Assembly: GCA_015680905.1 (NCBI GenBank)
Contig: CM027385.1
Span: 82,109,501 to 82,173,500 of the forward strand
Source of the DNA: Coptis chinensis
Taxonomy: Eukaryota; Streptophyta; Magnoliopsida; Ranunculales; Ranunculaceae
DNA length: 64,000 bases
Direction: 5' to 3'
Part shown: positions 31,341 to 43,501 of the stretch, piece by piece
Layout of the letters: every line of letters starts with the position of its first letter
Position numbering within the stretch: position 1 is the first letter of the stretch
The notes under the pieces: model-generated
What the model was told of the DNA's origin: nothing
The model's database searches: none
Seen by the model: the letters and a program-made list of their open reading frames with translations, nothing else
Program-made: the position numbers and the translations under genes

Positions 31341-34300
31341 ATGGATGGTGATCAAGCTAGTTCATCTTCATTAGGACCTGCTGGTGTTTCACATCCTTCT
31401 TGGCGACACAAAGGTATAAATAATAATAATAATAATATGTTTCATTGTTTTGGTTTGCATTGTTGGTCTTTTTATGGTGGTTTGAAGATTGAGGGAAGTC
31501 ATTAGTAGAATCAAAGAGAAAGATATTGTTTTGATTATGTTTGGCAACCTTGCAGTTCTATATCAATTTACACAACAAAGTCTCCCAGCTTGTAAACCTG
31601 TTTTGACACCAACATGGGTGAGAAATGTGCCATCTTAGTTCTTGAGTTTGTTTTTTTTCAGAATATATTCTTATACAATTTGTATGTAATATGTGTTTGT
31701 TTCTTTTCAGGTGATTACTTGTTTTTTCTTGGTGGGCGTTATATTTATTCCTGTTGGTCTTACTGCTCTACGTGCTTCTCAAAGTGTAATATCTCTGTTT
31801 ACTTGATGTTTCAATTGCATGTAGATATGAGCTGCAATACTTTTGATTTTAGTTCAAAAGCACAGGGGATTGAGTCTGTTAAGTTAATTTGCTTTTGTAC
31901 ATTACTTTCTAGGTTGTTGAAATTGTGGACCGTTACGACACTGAATGTATACCCAAGGCATTTCAAGGTAATAAGGTGGCATACATTACAGACAGTTTAA
32001 GTCCCAAGAACTGCACTCGATTTTGAAGGTGATAATTAATGTTTCTTATTATTGGTAAAATTCAATTCCTTTTATTTGATTTTGAGCAAGAAGCTATTAT
32101 ATCGTACTCATACCAATCTTAAAGTATAAGAGAGTCCTGATTGCAAATAAAGTCAGTAGCCCACTCCCCAAAAGCTTGGACACGCACTAGCCCAATTAAG
32201 CAATGCCTCTTTGACCGCTTCCACTATCTTTGGAAGGCCCTTCTCCTTATACTCGAATCATCAAGTTTCTTTCCGTCCACCAAGTCCATATAATAGCGCT
32301 TGGAATATGATCCACTAGCAGTTTAGCTTCACTATATAAGTATATAATGGACCCGCAATCAACTCCTTCACCAATGCATCTCTAACGTTTAATGGTAAAT
32401 CCCCAGGTCTATCGAATGAACAATGGAATGATGGGAGGATGAAAGGTGGTCCAGTTAAATTGGTCTGAACTCTGAAGGGGGTCTAATTATATAACCAAAT
32501 GCCTGTCCAGTGTCCATGACCCTAGTATTTGACTTTTGGTTACGTGGGATGGGATACGTCACGGACATAAAAACTGAAAAACTAATATGGGTGGTTACTG
32601 GCAGGACACCAAGAGATACTTGGTGCAATATGCAGGGCAGATCTACATATACTATGACTTTCTTGCCACACCAAATGATTAGTCTTGGACAGTTCAAATT
32701 TAACCCTCTGCGCAAATGGTTTATTTATTTATTTATTACAAATAATAGGCACATATAGTTTGTTCTGCTTCAACTATTTGCAATGAGTCATAGAGTCATG
32801 GACCTACAATGCCAAATGGAAATCTCATCAATTTTACTAAATCAGATTGTTCACAGATGGGAACTCTGCTAACAGGAATTATGTTGTAGGTGCATAAGCG
32901 TATGGAAGCTCCAATTAATATCTACTATGAGCTCGATAACTACTACCAAAACCATCGGAGGTAAGAGTTATTCTCATAGCATCAGTTTTTTTGGTGTTAT
33001 CTTTTCACTGGAAATTACTGATTCATTGAAGAAAAAAGTATTGTTGTAACATCTTTTCAGGTATGTTAAAAAAAAAAAATCATTGCTTGGATTGAAGAAA
33101 AAATCATTGCTTGGGGCGAGAAAAAAAAATCATTTCAGCTAAGTCCCTAAATAAATTTCAGGTATGTTAAAAGTAGAAGTGATCAGCAGCTTACACATGG
33201 ATTGAAGTACGATGACACTAGCTCATGCAAACCTGAAGACACAAACAATGGGCTCCCTATCGTTCCTTGTGGATTAATTGCTTGGAGTTTATTCAATGAT
33301 ACTTTTAGTTTTGTACGTCAGAGATCAGAGCTGAAGGTCAATAGGAGGAACATTGCTTGGAAAAGTGACAGAGATCACAAGTTTGGGAAGCACGTGTATC
33401 CCTTCAATTTCCAGAATGGGACCTTGATTGGTGGTGGAAGACTTGATCCAAATGTTCCTGTAAGTATTAACAGTTAGAGAGGTAGTGTATTTGAGTTCCA
33501 GTTCTTTAAGAAAATAGCTTGTTCCTCTAAGGCTCAATAATCAACTTGCTAAGAATGTTAATCACCGTAATCAGCACTTTACATATGGCTGTTCGTACCA
33601 GGATTGGCAAACATAAGTACCCATTGTCACACCACTGATTTCAGAGAAAAGTTAGATTGGGTCTTCCAAGTTCCTTTGGCCAAATTTCAAACTGAGGAAG
33701 TTGATCTAACCTTTTGAAATTGTTGCTTTGAAGCTTTTTATTAAAAAAATGAAAATGATGGATAAGTACTAGAAAAATGACATTTACAGCCTTGTTGGGA
33801 TAATGAAATCATAATCCATGCTACCTTTGCTAGAAGGTAATTGAGTATATTAGCAAAAGAAAAAAAAATTAAGTTTGTTACATCAGGTGAAAGCCCTGAG
33901 TGGGCTCTCCAACGTTACATATTCTACAATGGAGAACTGATTCTCTATCCTGTGTACAAATGTAGTCCTAGTATTCCACCATGTTTTCTCCTTTTTCAAG
34001 AGTTGATCCTTTTTTGGCACATTAGTCTGCCCCAAAATTTACCTCTCTAAAAGTACTTGTAAAGATGATATTGCCTTTGTCTTTTTATCTATTCCAGTCT
34101 GCTCTACATGTCCAGTGCACATTGTTGCTTTGATATGCTCTCACTCCCGCTAATGAATCAGATTCTACTCAAATGTATTCCCACCCCAGCTCCAGTGCCT
34201 TTAATATGCTACAAGTAATGACACTAGAAAATTAAAGTGCAACAGGAACACGAAGCGTCAAAGAAATTGACAATAGTTTGGACTTTATTTAGTTGGCCTA

Positions 34301-36599
34301 GCTAAACATTGGGTACTGACCGTTTGGATCAAGCGTGAGTGTTGGTCTTTTAAGTAGGTTAGGCTTATTGGATGTTGGTTTAGATTGTGAGGCCATGTGC
34401 AATGAAGTTGTGCTTGTTTTAGTTTGTGGTGTCTAAGTATAAGTTCGTTGCATGCTCATTCCATTGTGGTATATGAGAATTTAATATTCTTCATATTTCA
34501 CACACACTGTATTATATTTATGTGAGATTTGCCAAATGTAATTGAGGATCAAGTGATGTGGATCACCAAAGACTTCAAGTGAAGAACTAAGCAAAAGTGC
34601 CTACCATGCTGGGTGGTTCAGTTTAGGCCATTGTGAACTGCATCCACTGAGGTGCTTCTTTTGTACTATCCAAGAGCTGCAATGGGTGTTATATTAAAGC
34701 TAGTTAGAGCGTGTGGTTGGTGAAGTTTTTACTTGAGTTAGATGTATGATAAGTGTAGAAATAAGTCAAATAACAAACAAGATAAACAGTCTGCTCATTG
34801 CTGATTCTATCATTTTAATAGTTTTAAATCTCTCAAAATGGATGACAACGATTAAAGAATTTGGTAAAGTAGATAACATGTTGCCTTTCACTTTTTTGTG
34901 GTTCCTTTGCGACTGTGAGGAAATAGTATGAACTAGGTGATGAAATTGTAGTTCCAATTTAAGACAACGAAATGAAACAAAAGAGTAAAATAAAAACAGT
35001 ATAGTTATCTCATCTTTCTCCTGTGTGTTATTACCCAACATGTCATGTACCGCCGCAGTTGTAAGAGTGTCCTCTTTGTAACAATGGCATTCTTATTTTA
35101 GCCACCTTTTTTTTTCAGATGAGGTTTTTCTGACATCTTCTTTTGTACATCTATTAGCTAAGTGACCAGGAAGATCTTATTGTATGGATGCGTACTGCTG
35201 CTCTTCCTAGCTTTAGAAAGTTGTATGGCAGAATTGAAGAGGATTTAGAAGCTGATGAGGTGATTGAGGTGGACGTTATTAACAACTACAACACATACAG
35301 TTTTGGGGGCAAGAAAAAGCTTGTCCTTTCAACATCAAGCTGGTTGGGAGGAAAGAATGATTTCCTTGGGTTGGCCTATATTGCCGTTGGATCTTCATGC
35401 ATCTTCATCTCATTTGTCTTCTTGCTGCTTCATGTGAAAAGTCCGAGGTAAAAAGGTTTGCCGCTTAACTAGTATGTTCTAATTTAGTTGCTTGCAATGT
35501 GCACATCTTGTAATTTCTGAGGTGTTTAGAGCAGATCACAGCTGTTTTTTCTATCATCTTATTGTGACATTCTAATACCTGCTAGTATAACACACGCTTG
35601 TCTACTTTTCTTGGTTTGCCAAGTCCAAAAACTAGGCACATCCTAGATATTGCTAGGATGCCTAGATCAAGTAGGGTGATTGGTCCAAAACCCCTCCTCC
35701 ATATTGAATAAATGCTCCTAATTGCATTGTTTTTCTTTCTCATACTTACCTTATTCTAGTACCTTAATTATAGGTGATCAAATATTTTAATGTATTAACC
35801 CATTAATAGACAATTTGGGCCAGTGTAGTAGTGCACTACCTATAACTTAAAAGTGAAACTGCTTGTCATGTGCTGTTATGGTTGTCTGGATGACAAACTA
35901 AGGCTTGTCTATGTATTTCTGAGATTTGTCATTTATTTTTAATTCTTTTTTTTTAGTAAAAGGGAGATCTTATGTTAACATAAAGTCAAAAACAAGTACA
36001 CTTCCCCTGTGAAATATCATCCCCAATTCCCCATCACCCCTTGGAAATTAGAAAATGGCTCTAGGGGCAGTCCACACTCTTACTCTGACCATGGGCTTGG
36101 CCCCAAGGTTCATGCTTTGTGCCAGCATATTCCCATGACGCAAGGAGCCTAAAACATTGTGGCTTGGCCCCAAGGTTCATTCTTTGCGTCAGCATATTCC
36201 CTTGACGAAAGGAGCCTAAAAATTGTGATTCAGCTTAGCAGGGGAGTGGTGGCGGGCACAAATTACAAGTGCCTAAAACCAAAGTACAAAGTTATTTACT
36301 AAATGGTGGCGCCTAGCTACCCACAATATCAACAAAGGTATAAGTTCTGAATGAAAGAGCCTCCGTGGAACAGTTGAAAATGTGCTCCTTAATGTTGAAC
36401 AAAAGGTTACCAACAACCAAAGGTTATGTTCCGCTGGGGTTGAAAATCCTGGACTATAATGTACTTGTTATCAAAGCGTTGTTCCTGCCTTTATGGCATT
36501 TGCTACTTCTTACCTTCCGAAATGTTGTTTTTTTGCATCTACAGGCCTCGCGGTGATACACCTTACGTAATTTGGACCAGGAAGAGCAATGCTAGTTAA
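31341..36599 (+). CDS. ALIS: ALA-interacting subunit (CDC50/LEM3 family), apparent frameshift
   Basis: Beta subunit that chaperones P4-type lipid flippases (ALAs) out of the endoplasmic reticulum. Eight exons: 31341-31413, 31556-31617, 31711-31785, 31913-32028, 32890-32960, 33162-33459, 35158-35447, 36545-36599. Family landmarks in order: FTQQSLPACKPVLTPTWVIT and the first membrane span (about 46-65), VVEIVDRYDTECIP, NCTR, INIYYELDNYYQNHRRYVKS, PCGLIAWSLFNDTF, the large exoplasmic loop, NNYNTYSFGGKKKLVLSTSS, and a second span near the end. All splice phases agree except after exon 4: the exon reads CGA TTT TGA AG/GT, a stop where relatives continue into the next exon. One extra T would restore phase. 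Either a one-base assembly error in a T-run or a real lesion making this a recent pseudogene. Everything else is intact. Confidence 0.85.
32155..32330 (-). other. Possible LINE reverse-transcriptase tail remnant in an ALIS intron
   Basis: Minus strand reads LLVDHIPSAIIWTWWTERN followed by a stop and a frameshifted remainder. The IIWTxWxERN pattern is typical of the C-terminal zinc-binding region of plant LINE reverse transcriptases. Only about 60 codons remain and the frame is broken. Confidence 0.35.
33051..33175 (+). repeat. Duplicated splice-acceptor and exon start in the ALIS gene
   Basis: TTTCAGGTATGTTAAAA occurs at about 33055-33071 and again at about 33157-33173. Between them an AAAAAATCATTGCTTGG motif is repeated. 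Only the second acceptor is followed by the conserved continuation AGTAGAAGTGATCAGC, so it is taken as the true start of exon 6. The first is a decoy copy ending in poly(A). Confidence 0.65.
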
Positions 36600-37206
36600 G
36601 ACGAGTGTGACGGTGAACAAGCATATTTTGCATGCCGATCTTTAGAAAGACGTTGTTCCTGCAAGAGGGGGATGCACCTATACTTGTAATCAGATTCAAG
36701 TGTACAGAATTTATATGAGATATGGATGTGGATGGTGGCAAACTACTAAGAACTGTATGAAATCGTGTCTCATACTGCATTGTGTATCAAATTTTGGAAT
36801 CATCAAAAATCATATATTATACTGTATTGTGTCTCAGGTTCTGGAAAGATCGTATTTTTTATGTGTAACAAAGTAGTATGTACAAAACCAATGAGCGACT
36901 GTATATATATAAACTTTGCAGGGAATGAAAGGGGTGGCTGGGTTTAAATATTGCAAACCATCTACAAAGAAACTGATCGTATCGGCAGAATTTATCTCAA
37001 TAAGAGAACGAATTTGTGGACAGGCATAGAAATGACAACTCCTAGTGTTCCATGCCAAACGGATTCAAATAATATACGTGATTTTGCGCACTGAATATAC
37101 AGGGGCCGGAAATTAAATTCTGTGAATATGAAGATACACATCGTATACTAGAGAAGGCCACAGAGTCTCTTTCCCTTATGCTTTCATGAAAATTACAAGA
37201 AGTTAA
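36600..37206. other. Intergenic, 3' flanks of two convergent genes
   Basis: No gene supported. It holds the ALIS 3' UTR and the probable 3' region of the small minus-strand gene. Two near-identical TCATACTGCATTGTGT / TATACTGTATTGTGT stretches lie at about 36770-36830. Confidence 0.5.
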
Positions 37207-37470
37207 CTAAACGTGAAAGCCCAGCCTCTTCATTCTTGTGGACCAAGTACAAGGAAGGCCACTCTTGCCCAAAAAGGAGAAAGTTTGCAAAATTGAAAAT
37301 GAAATATGAAAGAACACGTCCATTAGTTTTGAATCTTCTTTGGAATCATTTCTTGCCTCCTCAGTAATAGTCTCTAGTTTTGGAGAATTTGATGACTTCT
37401 TTCTATGATAAATGAGCCTGGCTGGATAAACTTCAATCCATGAATGCAAGTATCTAACATGCTTTCCCAT
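37207..37470 (-). CDS. Small protein of unknown function (87 residues)
   Basis: Single-exon open frame starting MGKHVRYLHSWIEVYPARLI. Residues 22-50 are Ser/Lys/Glu-rich (YHRKKSSNSPKLETITEEAR). A hydrophobic stretch at about 51-66 (VFFHISFSILQTFSFLG) could associate with membranes. The case for a gene is a TATA box at 37608-37614 on the coding strand, about 140 bases before the ATG, and a balanced composition. I do not recognise the family, and no splice sites or homologous copy are visible here. Confidence 0.4.
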   Translation of the reverse strand: MGKHVRYLHSWIEVYPARLIYHRKKSSNSPKLETITEEARNDSKEDSKLMDVFFHISFSILQTFSFLGKSGLPCTWSTRMKRLGFHV

Positions 37471-37607
37471 TCTTGTGAGCCAAAATATTAGTCAATCGAG
37501 CACTCAATTCCTCTTAATAATCAAGCACCTTTTTTTGAGAAAACGAGCTTAGCTAAGAACACTTGTTGATTGAAAATTTGAATTTTTTTGGGTGAAATGT
37601 GTCTTGT

Positions 37608-37614
37608 TATATAT
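37608..37614 (-). promoter_or_regulatory. TATA box of the small minus-strand gene
   Basis: On the minus strand GCATATATAAC, giving TATATAA about 140 bases before the ATG at 37470, leaving a 5' UTR of roughly 110 bases. Confidence 0.4.
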
Positions 37615-38530
37615 GCAGAACAGTTTCAAACGTGTGGGACAAAGAAGCAAAGGGAAGTTAGAACTTAGAAGTCAAAGGAATTGACATGAAATTTCATGTT
37701 AGTTGCATGTAAGTTGTACCTGCTAATTTTGTGCTTTCCCAGTGGAAATTTACAACCTCCCTATAAAAAAGTAGAATCAAATCTCATGAAAATATTGTTG
37801 GACAGCATATTTCAACCTCCAAGTTACACTTGACGTAGTTGAAGACTTGAAGGTATGTGTTAGATTAAAACTACAGGTCCACAAGACCACAAGACCACGA
37901 CCACAAGTCCACAACAACGACGTACCAACTTGCAACGTATTATTCAAGTTACTCTCTTAGTGTTGGTTTGGAAATGGTACCATATAGAAACCACTACTAC
38001 AACATGGTTACATATAAGAACTACTACAAAATTTGGAACCAAAATCAGCTGATCCAGTGCCAATCTATATGTTCTGTAGTTTTTAGAATTGGAATTTGGT
38101 CTTCAGTTTTATGATTTTGAGATCTAAATTATAAGTAGGGAAATCACAATTAACCTATAGATTGTTGATGATCGAGAAATAACATACGAGGATGAAAGTA
38201 ATTCTTTACCCAACCCAAAAAATTAAATAAAAGTTAGAATCCATTGCAAAACACCAAAAATTAGTGGTGGTCCGGAGTCCGGACTAAATTGACCCATGAA
38301 ATATGAATGGTATAAGGAGGTAGCCCTTTCTCAGAACTTTATACTCTGAAAGTGGTACACAAAAGAGCTGCCAAATACAGATTCAGATAGGCGATCGTGC
38401 ACATAGATGGGACATCGTGGTACGACAAAGGAGTCGTCCTTCTATATCAACATTCTCATTGGAAGAGGAAAATGAAAGAATGTAATACGAAATTGTGAAT
38501 ATAAGTATACTTTGATTTTGGTAATGAAGT
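37615..38530. other. Intergenic
   Basis: No gene supported. A short ACAAGTCCACAA / CACAAGACCACAAGACCACGA repeat lies near 37875-37915. Confidence 0.5.
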
Positions 38531-39504
38531 CTTAAGAGCATTTTTAGGAGAGCTACCAAAAAAAAAACCAAAATTTTGAACAAAAAACACCAAACCAAAA
38601 AAACACCAAGCAACTTTAGGAGCAACATCAAATTTTCGACATCAAACTACGCGGTTTTGGATAAACCGCGCTTATATAACTTCACGCAGCTTTTCCCCAA
38701 AACGCTTGCATAGAAGCCCATCCGACAGGCTAGTCGACGCGGTTTTGAGAAAACCACGCCATGTATCGTACATAAACTTTTTTCTTTTTTTTCTTTCCCA
38801 ATCTGACCACGCCATATAAGCCCAATTAGAAGCCCAAGCCCACGCGGTGTTGGCAAAACCGCGGTTTTCTTGCACCGCGTGAGAGTAATTTGATCTGGCG
38901 ACGAATCTGGAACCAAATATTGGCCGATTTGGTGTTTGGTTTGGTGTTTTCATCAACATGTGACTCTTAAAGTTGAAAAAACACCAAATTGTTGGAAATT
39001 TGGTGTTTGATGCTAGGTTGATATCACTCTTAAAGATGCTTTTAGAGTATCTTTAGGAGAGATACTTTTCTAGCATCAAACACCAAATTTCTAACAATTT
39101 GGTATTTTTTCATTTTCAGGAGAGTCACATGTTGATGAAAACACCAAAAAAATACCAAACCAAACCCCAAATCGGCCAAAATTTGGTTCCAGTTTTGGTG
39201 CTGTATCAAATCTCTCACGTGGTTTTTTTTAAAACCGCGCGGTTTTTCTAACACCGCATGGGCTTGGGCTTTTAAGTGGGTTTCTATGGTGCGTGAGAGA
39301 TTTGGAAAAAAATAAATAAGAAAATTAATGTGCGACACATCGCGCGGTTTTCTTAAAACCGTGTGTGTTTGGGCTTTTAAGATAGGCTTCACTGCACGGT
39401 ATTGAGAAAACCGCGTAGGCTATATGGTGCCCCGTCATTTAATGTCGAAAATTTGATGTTGCTCTGGTTAGTGTTTTTTGGTTTCTCTCCTAAAATGCTC
39501 TAAG
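38531..39504. repeat. Pair of adjoining MITE-like units with (G/A)AGCAT...TTAGGAGAG ends
   Basis: The outer ends are inverted: TTAAGAGCATTTTTAGGAGA at 38532 and, reversed, TTAGAGCATTTTAGGAGAGA at about 39504. Near 39035-39060 a second junction carries the same motif (TTTTAGAGTATCTTTAGGAG) with GATGCTAG / CTAGCATC arms, so two related units of about 510 and 460 bp abut, or one element duplicated. Both contain several CGCGGTTTT / AAAACCGCG palindromic motifs and CACCAAA / TTTGGTGTTT runs. No coding capacity. Confidence 0.6.
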
Positions 39505-39648
39505 TTGATCTAGGAAAACTGAAAATTCGAAGTGAGAGATCCTCAGGCTAGATTAAAATTCTCGTACTCGTTACAAATTTGTTTAGGAAACATGGCCAAA
39601 AATTGAACCTAGACATTTTATTAGAAAAGTTCAACAAGATCAAATTTC

Positions 39649-42508
39649 TCAGGCAATGCCATTCACCAAGTCTAAATTTTCGTCATCTGCTGATTTCCTT
39701 AATCGGTCAGCTGCTTTACGAACCTGCGCAAGATAATTCAGGGTAAGTGATTAGTGTTATCTTTTGTATATATGTTTTTTCCTGATAAAGTTTTATGTAA
39801 TGAATGCATGTAAACTAGTTTTACTAGGCCGCATGAACAAATTACCTCTTCATCCCAATTAGTCCTAACAGTTAAGATTATAAGCGTCAATGTTTGTAGA
39901 GAAACTCCAAGTATCATTCCCCACCAAATCCCCTGAAGAATCCGTTTACATGTTCAGTAACATATAGAGTAAAACTATTAGAAAAGGGAAGGGAACTGTA
40001 GTAAATTACTTACAGTTGCTCCTAAATTTGTTTTGAAGCCCAAAACACACCCCACAGGAAGCCCAATAATGTAGTAGGTACCGAGGTTAACATAGGCCAC
40101 CAGGGCTTGCCATCCACTTCCAATAGCCACACCTTGAAATCCCAAAAACACAAATTCACATTCATATATAATCGAAGCACAAACCTTTCCATCAGCATAG
40201 CTCATCAAATTACATATTACCTGAAAGGATGGGTTGGATTCCATTTAAGAACACTGAAATGGCAAGCAATGGAGTCAATTCGGAAACTGCTGCTATGACT
40301 GCTTCGGTTGTAGTGAATGCCTTGCTTAAGGCGGTGCGACATATCATAACAAATGTACTGAAAATCAAACTGATCAAAATGCTGGTCGCAGTAACAACTA
40401 TAACTGAGAATCTAGCAACTCTTGGATGAGCTGCACCTAGTTCATTACCGACTCGAATGCTGCAAAAGATCGAAGAGACTAAAATATTGTCAAATGAATG
40501 GAGTAACTGATTAATTTCATCAATTTTGTCACCACGTTTTACTGACCTGGCCGCTGCGCTAAGGCCCAGCATAAACTGCATATCCAAATTCAAGTAATTC
40601 ATGCTGAAATCAGTAGAACAGAAAAATGTTAAAGCACAATAGACAGGTGAAGAAAAAGCCCAAAACAAGTCATGTTTTGGTGCGGATGTGCTATGGTAGT
40701 CTCATATGCCACCATGGGATCAAGAAGTAGAACATGGTAAAACCGTACCATACAGAGATGGAGTCAAGTGAAACTGTAGGATTAGGGAGGAGTCCTGATA
40801 TAAGTACAAGTCCTTGGCTATACCATATTTCCAAGCTGTGTCAACACACAAGCAAGATTAATTACTTCCCTATCAGTTGGAAGGAATGTAGAACCTTAGA
40901 AATAACGATAAACGTTGATTTTACCATAACATAATAGCAGATGCAGCTGTCAACTTGAAATAAGACCACAACCCCTTAAAAGCGTTCATAGAAAATCCAT
41001 TCCAAGTTTCCTTGCAAGATGGACTCAGAATTATATAAAGCCCAGTGACTAAAACTAACAGCCACCAAGAGAAGCTCAATGTAAGAGCTGCTCCAAGAAG
41101 CCCATAACTCAAGACATCCACAACCAACCAAGTAAGAAGCAAATGAAGAAGTAAAACACCTACAGAAATATAAGCCAAGGGGTTCACAATATTTTGTGCT
41201 TGTAAATATCTTTGCATTGGGCAATAAATTGCGAATGCATAAAGCTGAGGAAGAATGCCTCGTGCAAATATTTGGCCTTGTTCAGCTATGCTTGCCGATT
41301 GACCAATTGCTTGGAGGAACTTTTCCGAGTACCAATAGAGGAAAGAGAGGAGAACTGCTGCTGCCAAATGTAAAATAATGGCTTTCTGACAAATTATACC
41401 CAGTGAAGCATACTTCTTGGCTCCATAGGCTTGGCCACACACAGTCTGAACAGCACTTGCCATGCCCAACTAGAAAGAACGATAGAAAAAATTGTAAGTA
41501 ATTATATGCTTGTATATTGACCAATTTACGAATATAGTTTGATAGAAATCATCTTATCACATTGGTAGATATTTGCAATGCTATCCAAATTCAGGAACCG
41601 GATACATATTTCTGACATCTAGCTAACGATTTTATCTCCCCTTGTTTGACCATAGAGATATCATCCATTAATTTCCAATATATCTACGAAGTATGTAGGA
41701 ATTCCAGGGGGGTCAAATATAGATCAGACCTTCTCTTAAATGGATTATACGGACATGGTGTCTTGGACAGTTTATTTAGTGTCTTGAACAGATTATATAG
41801 TGTCTTGAACAACTTTTTCATTTATGCTTATTACATTGTCGTGGGCAAAGACACCAAATAAACTATTCAAGACACTAAATAAGATGCGTCAAGACACTAT
41901 ATAATATGTCCGTAATCCGTTTAAGAGAATTTCTATAGAGGACTATATAAATATGTCTTTTAATGAAGTCAACTTCATAGATGAGAAGGGATGTCCGGCC
42001 TCTTCATTTTTTTGTTTTTTTATGAGGACAAGCAGAGCCATAATGTACACTGAGACTGAATCACTGTTAGCGACTTAGCGAGTAACCTACTTAAGCAAAT
42101 CTTCCGTAATTGCGGGATGATAATGAGAATATATAAATCAGTAATAATGATGTTGAGCAAGTCATTATAAGGGAAGCATATATATACCATGATTCCATAA
42201 GCCAGTCCTTGAATTCCCACATTGGCTATTGAGACTCCAGCAAGTTCCAATGTACCCAAGTGCCCAGTAAACATCTGAGTTATCAAACTAAGCATGAAAT
42301 TGAAAATTGAAACAATGATTGAAGCTCCTGAAAGGAACCACAATATTCTAGACTCCCAACCCACAAGACTAAGCCACCATCTGTAAGGTACGGTCTTATT
42401 TTGTGCAAGTAACTCTTCGATTGCATCCGATGACTGACCAGCTAGCCCAACTTGTGAATCATGTCTTTGTAGTAACAATGGTTCAGCCGGATCACCATTC
42501 TCATCCAT
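39649..42508 (-). CDS. DTX: MATE efflux transporter (DETOXIFICATION family)
   Basis: Membrane antiporter moving organic compounds such as flavonoids or xenobiotics against H+ or Na+. Eight exons in coding order: 42188-42508, 40925-41469, 40749-40835, 40547-40603, 40221-40459, 40014-40132, 39846-39932, 39649-39723. They join in phase to 509 residues. Landmarks: acidic N-terminus (MDENGDPAEPLLL), QMFTGHLGTLELAG, LGMASAVQTVCGQAYGA (MATE motif 1), SCLEIW-type motif CLEIWYSQGLVLISG, CMNYLNLDMQFMLGLSAAAS, IRVGNELGAAHPRVARFSV, TPLLAISVFLNGIQPILSG and WGMILGVSLQTLTLIILTVR. Twelve membrane spans are expected. The motifs suit the DTX33/35-like tonoplast flavonoid branch, but the substrate is inference. 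Intron 1 holds a small inverted-repeat element. Confidence 0.93.
41720..41940. repeat. Small inverted-repeat element in MATE intron 1
   Basis: TTCTCTTAAATGGATTATAC at 41731 is mirrored by GTAATCCGTTTAAGAGAA ending at 41929. Inside, AGTGTCTTGAA-type units recur in both orientations (about 41775-41815 and 41860-41900), so about 200 bp can fold into one long hairpin. It resembles a MITE. Confidence 0.6.
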
Positions 42509-43501
42509 GAGTAAATATTGTATTGCTTAGAAACATTAAGCACTTCGAGTTCACTTACACTTGTAACAAGATGTTGTTTTAGGTTTGAAGATAAATAGTA
42601 CTAGACGTCGCCAATGTGCATGTCTACCCTTCCTAGTAGGACAGGTAGTTCCATGACTAAATCTAACCTTGTGGGCATTCATGTCACCAAACTCTCAAGG
42701 TAAACAAATAGTTTTATTTTTTAATTTTTTTCTTTTATGAACAAAACTTTATTGATGAGAAACATATTACAATCTACTAGCTGACATAAAAGTCTAAAGA
42801 AAAAAAAAAATCACACCGCCGGACTTGTTTAGCCCTGAATCATCGCAATGACCTGAACAGTACAACACCTCGATGTAATTATGTTAGTCGTTAATTAGGA
42901 CTTCCCAATTGATGACTTGAATCCTGAAATCTGTAACCTCTATTCTTAATATATAGTACGTACTGCCAACCCAATACCTCGGGCACTGCTTGAGGTATAG
43001 TGGTTATTTCACCTGTTTCCAATTTATTAACTCAGAACAACTTTCTTTCTATGCCAAATCGGCTGGATCCGGAAAAATATTGACAATAATATAATGTGCT
43101 AGGCTTGTTTACTGAAAATTTGAAATATAGTGGACATGACTTGAGAATGTGGCCATGTGGGGCGTGCAAAAGTTTAAACATCCTGACATTGGCAATATTT
43201 CTCAATGAGAAATGCTAGCGAGCTCCAGCAAAAAAAGATGAGAAATGCTCTCTTCTATAGTGCAATGAAAGAGGGAGCATAAAATAGGATTTCATAGGTA
43301 AACAATTGTCACACGCTCGCACTTAACTTGGGAACAAGCATTTCATATAAAAAACAAGACTAGCATTAAACACAAAAATTGATTGTATCCATTACGAAGA
43401 AGAAGAAAAAACCCCTCTACTTCCGCCCTTCAATGTTCTTGGTTAGTTCGGAATAACTGCAAACGCGCCACTAACATAAATAGAGTAGCATTACCAAAAT
43501 T
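42509..43501. other. Intergenic between MATE and ZIP genes
   Basis: MATE promoter region and ZIP 3' flank. No gene or named repeat seen. Confidence 0.5.

Noticed and set aside
32455-32758. Overlapping plus and minus frames in the ALIS intron
   Set aside because: No recognisable protein; the intron is flanked by well-defined ALIS exons.
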